A model generated the notes under the pieces. The model was not told the DNA's origin. It ran no database searches and saw only the letters and a list, made by a program, of their open reading frames with translations. A program made the translations under genes and the position numbers. A DNA stretch of 64,000 nucleotides from Strongyloides papillosus (taxonomy: Eukaryota; Nematoda; Chromadorea; Rhabditida; Strongyloididae): contig SRSI01000010.1 of the NCBI GenBank assembly GCA_005656395.1, forward strand, positions 1,798,001 through 1,862,000, written 5' to 3'. Of the stretch, positions 1 to 9,920 are shown one piece after another; the stretch's first letter is position 1, and every line of letters begins with the position of its first letter.

Positions 1-528
1 AAGTTGGAAACGCTGAAATTAAAGTTCACAGAGGAATTCTTGCAACACGTTCTCATGTTTTTTTTTTTACAATATTTTCAATAGTACACCAGAAAACCCC
101 CAAACAAACATCATCGAAATAAAGAATTTCCGTGCTGGAGTTAAAAAGAGATGTTAAGATATATCTACACGGACAATGTGTAAGATATAGAGAATGTAGC
201 TAACGAATTGTTGGCAATCGAGGTTGAACATGGGTTGGATAGATTAAAGGAGTTGCAGTAAAATATTCATGTGATGACTAAAATATTGAGAATGTCTGCG
301 AACGTTTCATACTTTCTGAAACGTTCTCGAGTAAGGAAGTGAAAAAGTGCTGCTAAGTATTTATAATTGATAATGCTGAAAATTTAATGAATACTAACAA
401 TTGGAAAGAACTCGTTAAAAATCACCCGCTTTTAGTTGAGAGTTTATTTTTTGAACTATTAAATTTACCTTCAACTTCAAAATGACAGTTCTCTGAAAGA
501 AGAATCGAATACTTGGAGAATCTAGTAA
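1..528 (+). pseudogene. Decayed MATH-BTB copy (BTB part only)
   Basis: The sequence matches the BTB half of the intact gene at 1589-2694, starting at the stretch equivalent to its position 2228. It has several one- or few-base losses (for example near 145 and 250). It also has a substitution stop: where the intact copy reads TCA GAT, this one reads TAA GAT at about 181. More stops follow in the BACK-like tail near 350. Its MATH half would lie to the left of the window. Unlike the frame breaks in conserved genes elsewhere here, these lesions include nonsense changes, so this is a genuine pseudogene. Confidence 0.85.
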
Positions 529-999
529 CTTAATTTATTTAATCTTTTTTGTATACTTAAAATAAATAAAAATATTATGTGTTCAAAAGATAAATGTTTA
601 AGAAAAACCGTTCCTATATCGTACAAGGTCCTTACAAAACTATTTACTAACCTTTTCTTGTGATTGTTAGGTTATCGATATCATGAAACCCCAATATCAC
701 GTTTGACAAAATATAACCCGCAAATTTTAACGTTAGATCACCTTTCTTCTCCGAATTATTTCTTTTATTAGATCTCTTTTCGTTTTATAATTCAGATTAA
801 ATTTATTTGGTATCTTCAAATAGCTCAAATATATGTCTTTTTTCAGTGTAACTCAAATAATTTGTTAAAGTTCCATTGAAATTAAAGTATCAAAGTGACA
901 CTTTTTTTAAAAAAGAACACCTACTAGTTATTTTAAATTAGCTTCCTCTTAACATGGATTTTTCTCATTTTGTCATGATATACTGGTAAATTGTTAAAA

Positions 1000-1588
1000 A
1001 AGTACACCTTTGCCTTCAAGGACATAAGTAAAAGTGCATGTCAAAAGAGTTAAAATGTATTAGAAAAAAATTTTCTTGATACGAATGAGATATTTCATCT
1101 TATGCTCTTATTCCATTGTTTAATTGTCCGCCAAAAGACTTCTGTCAGAAGGTAGTTTATAATTAAAGACAACTCTCCAAAACTAGGTGGTATATAGATC
1201 CAAAAATTCAGTTAACAATATTTTATTACTTAAATTAGCTTATTTTTTTTACTTTTTTAACGACTTTATTTTTGCTTTTCATCATTAACGGTTAGTTTTA
1301 GTTAATTTTAGATTTAAATTTATGATTTCTACCTTGTCTAAATTATACTAAGAATACTTAAGTTTGCAAAAAAAAAATGTAAGTTGCTATAATGTACTAT
1401 TTCATATTTATATAATATTTTCTTTATGATTTCAGTGAAATTGTTCTCTGGTATTAAAGTTAATCTGAGATCATTAACTGTATGATATAATTTGTTAAAA
1501 ACTTATATAAATTAGAAGGGATTCTGGTAAACATCTACGGAAGATTTAACAAGATTTTGTTCAACTACAATCCTACAAAGTAAAACTC
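1000..1588 (+). promoter_or_regulatory. Conserved 5' block of array unit 1
   Basis: Shared with blocks before the other copies: a box near 1000-1080 containing TACACCTTTGCCTTC, a box near 1127 containing CGCCAAAAGACTT, a box ending CAACTCTCCAAAA, a TATA-like TATATAG at 1191, and a 57-base 5'UTR intron at 1379-1435 with donor GTAAGTTGC and acceptor TTTCAG. The donor overlaps an ATG-TAA start-stop that exists only in unspliced RNA. Transcription start is inferred to lie shortly after the TATA-like box. Confidence 0.6.
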
Positions 1589-2694
1589 ATGGATCGAAAA
1601 CGTAAAAGAAGTAGCACCGATGTACCCAATGGTAAGCCGTCTGTCACAACATTGAACTTGTCAATAATTTTAATATATTTATCATTTCAGGTTATTTATG
1701 CAATGTTCAGGGGAAATTTAAGAAATTTAATTGTGAATCCTTAATAAATAACTTTTCCCGTCGTTCTGAGAAAACAGGTGAAGGAATTAAATTACCGATA
1801 TGTGTAATGGGAAGCAGAGATATACCAATGTGGTATTTGAACATATATCCAAAAGGTCAAACAGAAGAGTTTAAAGAATATGTATTGGTATCTTTAAAAT
1901 TGTTGGTGCCCGACAGGACAAATTTAAAACTTAAATTTTCTATTTTAAATGGTATGGGAGAGGAGAAAACTATTGTTACTGTAGAGAACTTTATAGAACC
2001 TGAAAAAGATAATGATTGGGGCATTCCAAATTTTGTCAAGAGAGATTTTTTGCTTGATAAATCGAATGGTTTATTAGTTAATGACAAATTAAAGATATTA
2101 TTTGAGGTGGAAATGATTGATTCTAATGATTCAGATGCGTCCACAAATGTAATAATACCTAAATCAAAATTACTACTCGATTATAGCAATTTTTTCAACT
2201 CACAATTGTTTACTGATTGTAGCGTAATAGTCGGGGAAACTAAAATAAAAGTTCACAGGGGAATTCTTGCAGCACGTTCACCTATATTTTATAACATCTT
2301 CAACAGTAAACCGGAAAGTTCACAAACAAATATCATCGAAATAAAGAATTTCCGTGTTGAAGTTGTGAGGGAGATGCTAAGGTATATCTACACGGATGAT
2401 GTTTCAGATTTAGAAAATGTAGCTAATGAATTGGTGGCAATCGCAGTTGAGTATGGGTTAGACAGATTGAAGGCATTTGCCGTGAAATATCTATGTGGTG
2501 ATTTAACTATAGAGAATGTATGCGGACGATTTATACTTTCTGAAAAATTCTCATGTGAGGAATTGAAAGAGTACTGTCAGAAGTTTATTATTGGTAATTC
2601 TGAAGATTTAAAAAAAACTAATAGTTGGAGAGAGCTTGTTAAAAACCACCCGTTTTTAGTTGAGAGTTTATTTTGGAAATCATTAAACAAGTAA
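1589..2694 (+). CDS. MATH-BTB domain protein, array copy 1
   Basis: Two exons, 1589-1631 and 1691-2694, with a phase-1 intron of 59 bases; 348 aa. The N-terminus is a basic KRKR motif that looks like a nuclear localisation signal. A MATH domain follows at about residues 20-160 (WYLNIYPKG is the typical strand), then a BTB/POZ domain at about 180-285 (LFTDCSVIV, VHRGILAARSP, YIYTD), then a short BACK-like helical tail. Nematode proteins of this layout act as substrate adaptors for cullin-3 ubiquitin ligases: MATH binds the substrate and BTB binds CUL3. That role is inferred from the family. The ATG at 1807 is internal; the upstream exon restores the start of the MATH domain and is conserved in every copy. 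Confidence 0.93.
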
Positions 2695-3208
2695 CAGTTC
2701 TTAGGGAGAAAATTCAGATAATTGGAGAATTTAATAAGTTGTTATTTCTATTTATTTTTGTATATTTAAAATAAAAAATAGACAGGCAAAATTATGCGTT
2801 CAATAGATAAATTTTTGAAAATAATCATTCTTATGTCATAAAAAATCTTTATAAACTATTTATTAACATTTTCTTGTGATTGTTGATATCATAGAACTCC
2901 GGTATCACATTTGATAACATATAATCCACCAATTTATATGTTAGATCGTTATCCTTCCCCAAATTATTTCCTTTAATAGACATCTTCGTTTTATAAACCA
3001 GATTAAAATTATTTGGTGTCTTCAATTGGTCAAATATACATCTTTTCTCATGTTATTAAAATGATTTAGAAAGGTTACATTAAAATTAAAACACCAGAAT
3101 GATACTGTTTTTTAAAGCATTTATATGTTAATTATAAAGTACCCATTAGTTATTTTAAATTACCTCTCCCATAATATGGAATGTTTTCCATAAAAGATTG
3201 GTAAAAAA

Positions 3209-3787
3209 AAGTACACCTTTGCCTTCTAGGATATAGATGAAAGTCCATCGTCAAAAGAGTCAAAACATATTATAAAAAAATCTTCTTGACCATAGGTAGG
3301 ACATTTCACTAAATCTCCTTATTTTCTTTCTATAATTGTTCGCCAAAAGACTTTTATTAGTATTTTATAATTTGAAGATAACTCTCCAAAAGTGATTGCT
3401 ATATAAGTCTAGAGATTTAATTTAACCGTCGTTTATTTTATTTTTTAAATTGGCTTATTTTTTGTTCTTTTACGACTTTATTTCTTACCTCAAACGGTTA
3501 ACTAATTTTAGATTTAATTTTAAAATTTCTACACCATTTAAGTTATACAAAGAATTCTTGAGTTCAGAGGAAAATGTAAGTTACTTTTTTGTATTATTTC
3601 ACATTTATATGATTATCTCTTCGTAATTTCAGTGTAATTATTCTCTGAGATTAAAATTAATATTGGATCACTAATTGTGTAATACAGTTTTTTAAAAACT
3701 TGATATAAATTAGGAGAGATTCTGATAAATATATACGGAAAGAATCAAAGAGATTTTGTTCTACTATAAACTTATAAAGTAGAAATC
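3209..3787 (+). promoter_or_regulatory. Conserved 5' block of array unit 2
   Basis: Same order of boxes as in unit 1: TACACCTTTGCCTTC near 3211, CGCCAAAAGACTT near 3347, AACTCTCCAAAAGTGATT near 3380, TATATAAG at 3400-3407, and a 57-base 5'UTR intron at 3576-3632 with the ATG-TAA start-stop across its donor. Confidence 0.6.
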
Positions 3788-4968
3788 ATGAATCGAGAAC
3801 ACGAAAGAGAGAGTGATGTACCTATAGGTAAGCCATTTGTTACAGCATTGAACATGTCACTAATTGTAATATATTTATCATTTCAGATGACTCACGCGAC
3901 ATCCATGGAAATGTTAATAAATTCGATTATATTTGTTCAATTGAAAATTTTTCTCAACGCCTTGAAAGGACAGGTGAACCAATTGAGTCACCAACATGTG
4001 TAATTGGCAGCGAACAGGAATCAAAGTGGTGTTTAAACATTTATCCCAATGGTTTTAATAGAGTGTATAAGGAATACGTATCAGTATTTTTAAAATTGTT
4101 AAAGCCTGACAAAGCACAAGCGAAGTACAGACTTTCTATTTTAAATGGTGAAGAAAAGAAGAAAAATGCCCGTCGTAGTAGGAAGGTTTATGATTTTGAT
4201 GTAAATGGTGAAAATGATAGTTGGGGATATAAAGACTTTGTTAAGAAAGACTTCTTACTAAATGAACTTAATAGTTTATTGGTTAATGACAAGTTAACGA
4301 TATTATGCCAGGTAGAGATCGTTAATCTTGAATCCGAAAACTTTGATAATTCAGTAACATCAATGAATGTCACAACACCCCAATCAACATTACCATTGGA
4401 CTATAGTAAGATGTTTGAGTCACAATTATTTACTGATTGCATCGTAAAGGTAGAAGACACTGAAATTAAAGTCCATAAAGCAGTTCTCGCCAATCGATCT
4501 CCTGTTTTCCATGATGTCTTCAACAGTATGTCGAAAAATCTACAAACAAATGTCGTCGAAATAAATAATTTTCGTGTTGAAGTTGTGGAGAAAATGCTAA
4601 AATATATCTATACAGATGACATCTCAGATATAAAAAATATGGCTAGTGAAATTTTGGCAATCGCAACTGAGTATGGGTTAAACAAATTGAAGGATATTGC
4701 AGTTAGATATTTATGTAGAAATTTAAGCATTGAAAATATCTGTGAACGTTTGCTACTTGCTGAAACGTTCTCAAATGAGGAATTAAAAGAAAATTGTCAG
4801 AAATTTATAATTGGTAGTCCTGAAAGTCTAAGAAGAGCTAAGCATGTGGAGGAATTTATTAGAAATTATCCATCTTTATTCAAAGATTTTCTTTTCAGAG
4901 TAGTACAGTTACTCTCGACTTCAAGCAATAATTCTTCTGAAGAAATATCAAATATTTGGAGAATTTAA
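3788..4968 (+). CDS. MATH-BTB domain protein, array copy 2
   Basis: Exons 3788-3827 and 3887-4968; 373 aa. After a short N-terminus lacking the KRKR run of its neighbours (it has REHERES instead), exon 2 opens with a textbook MATH start (SIENFSQRLERTGE). The BTB domain (LFTDCIVKV, VHKAVLANRSPVFHD, YIYTDDI) begins near residue 195 and a BACK-like tail follows. Inferred role: CUL3 substrate adaptor. The protein is about 25 residues longer than copy 1, partly from the C-terminal serine-rich tail. Loss of the basic N-terminus could change localisation relative to copies 1 and 3 (inference). Confidence 0.93.
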
Positions 4969-5458
4969 TAAATTATTATTTCTTTTCATTTTTTTTTGAA
5001 TTTAAAATAAATAGTTAAAATTGTATGTGTAACAGGTAAATACTCAAGAAGAATCTTTTATATTATAAAAGTTTTTATAAGGCCATTTTTTACTTCTATT
5101 TTTTGATTATTAGTTTGTTGATATCGTGAAAATAGGATCAGGATTATGATACAATACAATTCCTCATTTATATTTTACATAATTTTCTTTCCTTGAATTA
5201 TTTCTTTTAAGAATTCTATTTTTTTTCTATAAAATGTAATATTATTATTTTTTTCCTTTAATTGATCAGATATATACACCATTCTCATAACAAGCAAAAA
5301 TGATAGGGGAAAGTTCTATCGAAATCACAAAATCAAAATTGCAATTTTCTTTTAAAAGTTTATATGTTATTGGAAAATGTTATTATTTACTTTCATTTAA
5401 ATCTCTCCTATCATGGAGTGTCTTTCATTTTTCCATGAAATATTGGGAAATCATAAAG

Positions 5459-6034
5459 AAATACACCTTCTCTTTCTCGAACATAGACGAAAGTACATCG
5501 TTAAAAAGGTTAAAATGTATTAAAAAAATCTTCTTGATCATGGGTAAGACATTTCATCAAATACCCTTCTTTTCTTTCGTATAGTTGTTCGCCAAAAGAC
5601 TTTTATCAGTAAGTATTTTATAATTTGATGATAACTCTCCAAAAGTGATTTGTATATAAGTTGAGAGTTTTGGTTTAACCATAATTTATTTTATTATTTA
5701 CAATATCTTATTTTGTCGCCTTTTTTATATAATTTGTTCTTGTTTTTTATAATTAACGATTTATTAACTTCAGATTTAGCTATAAAATTTCTACAGGATT
5801 TAAATTATCCTAAGAATACTTAAGTTTGGGAAAAAATGTAAGTTGCTTTATTGTATTATTACATATATGATATCTTCATAATTTCAGTGAAATTATTATT
5901 TGATATTACTTAGATAAATAACTGTGTGATATAATTTGTTTAAAAACTTGATATAAATTAAAAAGGATTCTAAAAACTATCTACAGAAAAGCTTGATAAG
6001 ATTTATTCTACTATCATCCTACAAAATAAAATTC
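5459..6034 (+). promoter_or_regulatory. Conserved 5' block of array unit 3
   Basis: Contains the degenerate TACACCTTCTCTTTC box near 5463, CGCCAAAAGACTT near 5590, AACTCTCCAAAAGTGATT near 5633, TATATAAG at 5653-5660, and a 50-base 5'UTR intron at 5838-5887 with the ATG-TAA start-stop at its donor. Confidence 0.6.
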
Positions 6035-7194
6035 ATGGATCGAAAGCGTAAAAGGCGTAGTAGTGATATATCCAAGGGTAAGTCATCTGTCACAACATTG
6101 AACATGTCACTAATTGTAATATATTTACCATTTCAGATGACTCACGCGACATCCATGGAAATGTTAATAAATTTAATTACATTTGTTCAATTGAAAATTT
6201 TTCCCGACGTCTTGAAAAAACGGGTGAACCAATTGAGTCACCAATTTGTGTAGTTGGAAGCGAAAGGACATCAGAATGGTACTTGAGCATTTACCCCAAT
6301 GGATTTAATGAAGATTATAAGGAGTATGTGTCAGTCTTTTTAAATTTGTTAAAGCCCGATAAAGCGAAGGCTAAGTATAAGTTATCTATTTTAAATGACA
6401 GAAAAGAAGAAAGAAATATTCGCAATAGTAAGAAGGTTGGTGAATTTGATATAAATGCTGAAAATAACGGTTGGGGGTATTCGAACTTTGTTAAGAAAAA
6501 TTTTTTACTAAATGAACTTAATGGTTTATTAGTTGATGACAAGTTGACAATATTATGTCAGGTAGAGATCGTTAATCTTGAATCCGAAAACTATGATAGT
6601 CCAGAGACATCAATAAATGTCACAACACACCAATCAAAACTATCGTTAGACTATAGCAAGATGTTCGAGTCACAATTATTTACTGATTGCATCGTGAAAG
6701 CAGAAGACACTGAAATTAAAGTCCATAAAGCAGTTCTCGCCAATCGGTCTCCTGTTTTCCATGATGTCTTCAACAGTATGTCGAAAAATTTACAAACAAA
6801 TGTTGTCGAAATTAAGAATTTTCATGTTGAAGTGGTGAAAAAAATGTTAAGATATATCTATACAGATGACATCTCAGATATAAAAAATATGGGTAATGAA
6901 TTGTTGGCAATCGCAACTGAGTATAGGTTAGATGGATTGAGAGAAGTTGCGGTTAGACATTTATGTAGAAATTTAAACATTGAAAATATCTGTGAACGTT
7001 TGCTACTTGCTGAAACGTTCTCAAGTGATGAACTGAGGGAAAATTGTCAGAAATTTATTATTGGTAATCCTGAATGTCTAAAAACAACTAATAATTTGGA
7101 GGAATTTATTAGAAACCACCCATCTCTATTCAAAGATTTTCTTTTCAAAGTAGTACAATTACTCTCAACTTCAAACAATAATTCTTCTGAATAA
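6035..7194 (+). CDS. MATH-BTB domain protein, array copy 3
   Basis: Exons 6035-6077 and 6137-7194; 366 aa. N-terminal KRKRR basic motif, MATH domain at about 20-165 (SIENFSRRLEKTGE), BTB domain from about residue 185 (LFTDCIVKA, VHKAVLANRSPVFHD) and BACK-like tail. It is closest to copy 2: the BTB region is nearly identical for long stretches, while the MATH region differs more (for example NDRKEERNIRNSKK against NGEEKKKNARRSRK). This suggests either recent gene conversion of the BTB half or faster change in the substrate-binding half. Inferred role: CUL3 adaptor. Confidence 0.93.
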
Positions 7195-7710
7195 ATTTTA
7201 AATACTTGTAAAATTTAATAAGTTACTATTTCTATTTATTTTTTTTAATTTTAAAATAAATAATTTAAAATTATACGCGTAACAGATAAATACTTTAGAA
7301 GAATCATTTTATATTATACAAGTTTTTATGAGGCCATTTTTTACTACTAATTTTTGATCGTCAGTTCGTTAATATTGTGAAAATAGGATCAGGATTATGT
7401 TACATTACAATTTCACATTTATATTTTATATCATTCCTCTTTTTGAAATATCTCTTTAAAGAATTTTTTGTTTTTAATAAATTAAATTACTTTTACTTGG
7501 CATCTTCAATCACCCTAATTATACCTTTTTCCTCGTAATATGTAAAAATGATAGCATAAAGTTCTATCGAAATCCCAAAATCAAACTGACACATTTCTTT
7601 TAAAAGTTTATATGTTATTGGAAAATACCTATTAATCATTATAAATTAGCCCTCCTTAACATGGAATGTTTTTCATTTTTTCTTGAAATATATACTGGTA
7701 AAATTGTAGA

Positions 7711-8409
7711 AAAATATATTTTCGTCTCTTAGAACATTAATGAAATTGCATCGTCAAATGGGTTGAAATGTATTTAAAAAAATCTTCTAGGTATAGGTAA
7801 GATATTTCATCAAATTTTCTTTTTCAATCATTTGATTGTTCAACAAATAACTTCTATCAGTACCCGACTAACCGAAGATGAGCTCATCTTGTGCAGATCT
7901 GCATAAGATGTACCTTATCTAGACGAGAGATAATATAAAGACAAACGCAGATCTGCATAATATGGGTATGCATATTGATAATTTGATGACAACTCTCTAA
8001 AGTTAATTGGCATATAAGTTTAGAGTCTTAGTTTAATCGTCATTTATTTTATTATTTAAATTTTATTATTTCGATGCTATTTTTACTATTTTGTTTTTGT
8101 TCTCCTACTAATAATGGTTAATTTAATTTCAGACTTAGTCTTAAGTTTTTTTTCTGTGTTTAAGTTATACTAAGAATATTTGAGTTCAGGGGGAAAATGT
8201 AAGTTGCCTTATTGCATTGTTTAAATTTATATGATTTTTTCTTCAAAATTATAGTAAAATACTTTCGAAGATTACAGTTAATCTTGGATTAATAATTTTT
8301 TGGTACTTTTTTGTTAAGTAACTGATTTAAATTAGAAGAGATTTTGGAAATCGCCTACGGAAAGGGTCATTAAAATTCTATTCTATTGTTGTCTTCTACA
8401 ATTTCACAC
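7711..8409 (+). promoter_or_regulatory. Conserved 5' block of array unit 4, interrupted by an insertion
   Basis: Same upstream block but more diverged (ATATTTTCGTCTC near 7714, CAACAAATAACTT near 7842, CATATAAG at 8011-8018, 5'UTR intron 8199-8254). About 110 bases at 7861-7970 are absent from the other copies; this element is listed separately. Confidence 0.55.
7861..7970. repeat. Palindrome-rich insertion in array unit 4
   Basis: Against unit 3 (5590-5640) this stretch is extra. It begins TACCC and ends GGGTA, a possible 5-base terminal inverted repeat. It holds a perfect 16-base palindrome at 7875-7890 (core GATGAGCTCATC) and two copies of the 10-base palindrome GCAGATCTGC at 7893-7902 and 7947-7956, each followed by ATAA. 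No coding capacity. It looks like a small foldback or MITE-like element; a recombination product is also possible. Confidence 0.5.
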
Positions 8410-8552
8410 ATGGATAAAAAACGTAAAAGAAGGAGTGATGAACTTGTCGGTATGTCTTTTGTCATAACATTTATATCATCACTAATTTTAAAATATTTAC
8501 CGTTTCAGACTATTCATTTATCGTTAGAACAGAAATCATGCAGCAATTTTAG
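8410..8552 (+). pseudogene. Truncated MATH-BTB copy 4 (first exon and start of second)
   Basis: Exon 1 at 8410-8449 encodes the family N-terminus with KKRKRRSDE. The intron at 8450-8508 resembles that of the other copies (donor GTATGT, acceptor TTTCAG). Homology then stops within the first codons of exon 2 and a TAG follows at 8550, leaving about 27 codons with no MATH or BTB domain. This is the right-hand boundary of the array. It could still be transcribed from its conserved promoter. Confidence 0.75.
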
Positions 8553-9411
8553 TTTAAGGGCCTCTCATTTTAATGGCATAGTTTGAAAATTTTCTTTTTC
8601 TATTTTTTTATGTATTTATTGTATATTTAAATATATGTATTTAAAGTGTATTTAATAAAATATTTTAACGATTAAGTAAATTAAAAAAAATTTTTAAGTT
8701 AAAAATCAGTCAATATGTAGTCCTTAATATAACTCAACAGTTATTAGTTTTCCTTTGACTGAGCATAAAAAAATGTTTTCTCTTTTTACGTTGATGTATA
8801 GTCCATGTCAATTGAATATGAAAAGTCGATTTGTTCCTCAATTAGTTCCTTATTTAATCACTAAAACTTAATTAAATAAAACATTTACCAGAAATCTAAG
8901 CAAAAAATTGAATGTTGCAAAATAAAAGAGTTCCCCAAGCGCTACAAACTACCTCTAAACATCGTTATTTATCATTATAAAAATACTCAGATTATCAAAT
9001 TAAATGTTACACTTAGCTATTTAACGTGGAGAACCCCTATTCTAGAATTTAACCAAAATTTTTTTACTGCACCTAAGACAAAAACCTCATCTCAAGGTGA
9101 GGATTTATCATATTTTTATTTATATACTAAATCTTCACATTGATGTGGTGTTTTTGTTCTTGCTGGATAACCAAAAATGATTATTATAAGATAAACTTAA
9201 TATAGTATATTACTTTTACTATCATGAAAACTGCAATTTTCAATTAAATATTTGGTGAAGAAATATTTTATATGCAATTAAAAAAACAAAATTAAAATTA
9301 GTTAAGACAGATATTAAATTATTTTATAGATATCTTGTAGTACAAAGTCATTAACAATAATAACAGAAAAAGGAACTAAATATTTATAATCTAATAACTA
9401 TAAGGTGTTGA
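8553..9411. other. Non-coding spacer after the BTB array
   Basis: No exon or RNA gene recognised. AT-rich, with several possible AATAAA signals. The part next to 9411 would hold the 3' end of the minus-strand gene. Confidence 0.5.
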
Positions 9412-9762
9412 TCAATCATAAATTGAAGTTAACCATGGTTTTGGACCCTTTGATTCGACATTTAATCTAGATTCATAATATTCCTTTAATACACGTTCTT
9501 TTTCTAGCAATTCTTTGCTTAATGTTCCATTTGCTTTTTTAATCCTCCACATAAAGTTATTTAAAGGATGATCAGATCCTTTCCAGTAAAAAACAGCAGC
9601 ATTAAAACAAACTAAGTAAGCTGCTAAACCAACGCCAAGTTTCCCAAGAAAAGAACGTTTTCGGATGTCTAGATAATATAAAAGTTTGCTTTTAGATGAT
9701 GAATGTTCAGTTGTTTTTCTAAATTCTTCAGAAATGAACCTTTGTGAAATTTTATCATCCAT
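9412..9762 (-). CDS. Small single-pass membrane protein, unidentified
   Basis: Single-exon frame of 116 aa. The N-terminal 40 residues are hydrophilic and Ser/Lys-rich. One predicted membrane segment lies at about 43-61 (GVGLAAYLVCFNAAVFYW), followed by a charged, probably helical region containing KKANGTLSKELLEKER and a Pro/Trp-containing tail ending LTSIYD. Size and topology resemble small mitochondrial inner-membrane or assembly proteins, but no family was recognised. It is divergent to SRP72, with 158 bases between the start codons, so a shared promoter region is likely. Confidence 0.7.
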   Translation of the reverse strand: MDDKISQRFISEEFRKTTEHSSSKSKLLYYLDIRKRSFLGKLGVGLAAYLVCFNAAVFYWKGSDHPLNNFMWRIKKANGTLSKELLEKERVLKEYYESRLNVESKGPKPWLTSIYD

Positions 9763-9920
9763 AATATTACTATTTTTAGCTAAAGTGTTAGATAAAATAC
9801 TTTCTTTGACTATTTAAAGGAAAATTTATAAACTGTGTCTCATAACGATAAAAAGTAGTAAATATTCTACCAATAGTAAAGTGTTGTCATTTACCAGTAG
9901 TAACAAATAGTTATTTAGAG

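Larger units (their letters stand above)
1..8590 (+). repeat. Tandem array of MATH-BTB gene units (about 2.2-2.4 kb each)
   Basis: Five consecutive head-to-tail units on the + strand. Start codons of units 1-4 lie at 1589, 3788, 6035 and 8410, giving periods of 2199, 2247 and 2375 bases. A decayed unit at the left edge lacks its 5' end, so the array continues outside the window. Similarity is not confined to exons: the 5' flank, 5'UTR intron, first coding intron and 3' flank all align by eye. Copies at 3788 and 6035 are the closest pair. The decayed copy and the 1589 copy form a second pair, sharing long stretches of BTB sequence and of 3' flank. The 3' spacers at 2695-3208, 4969-5458 and 7195-7710 hold no gene of their own. 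Confidence 0.93.

Noticed and set aside
5300..5584. Open frame of 94 codons between BTB units 2 and 3
   Set aside because: It lies in the duplicated non-coding flank and is not open in the matching flanks of other units.
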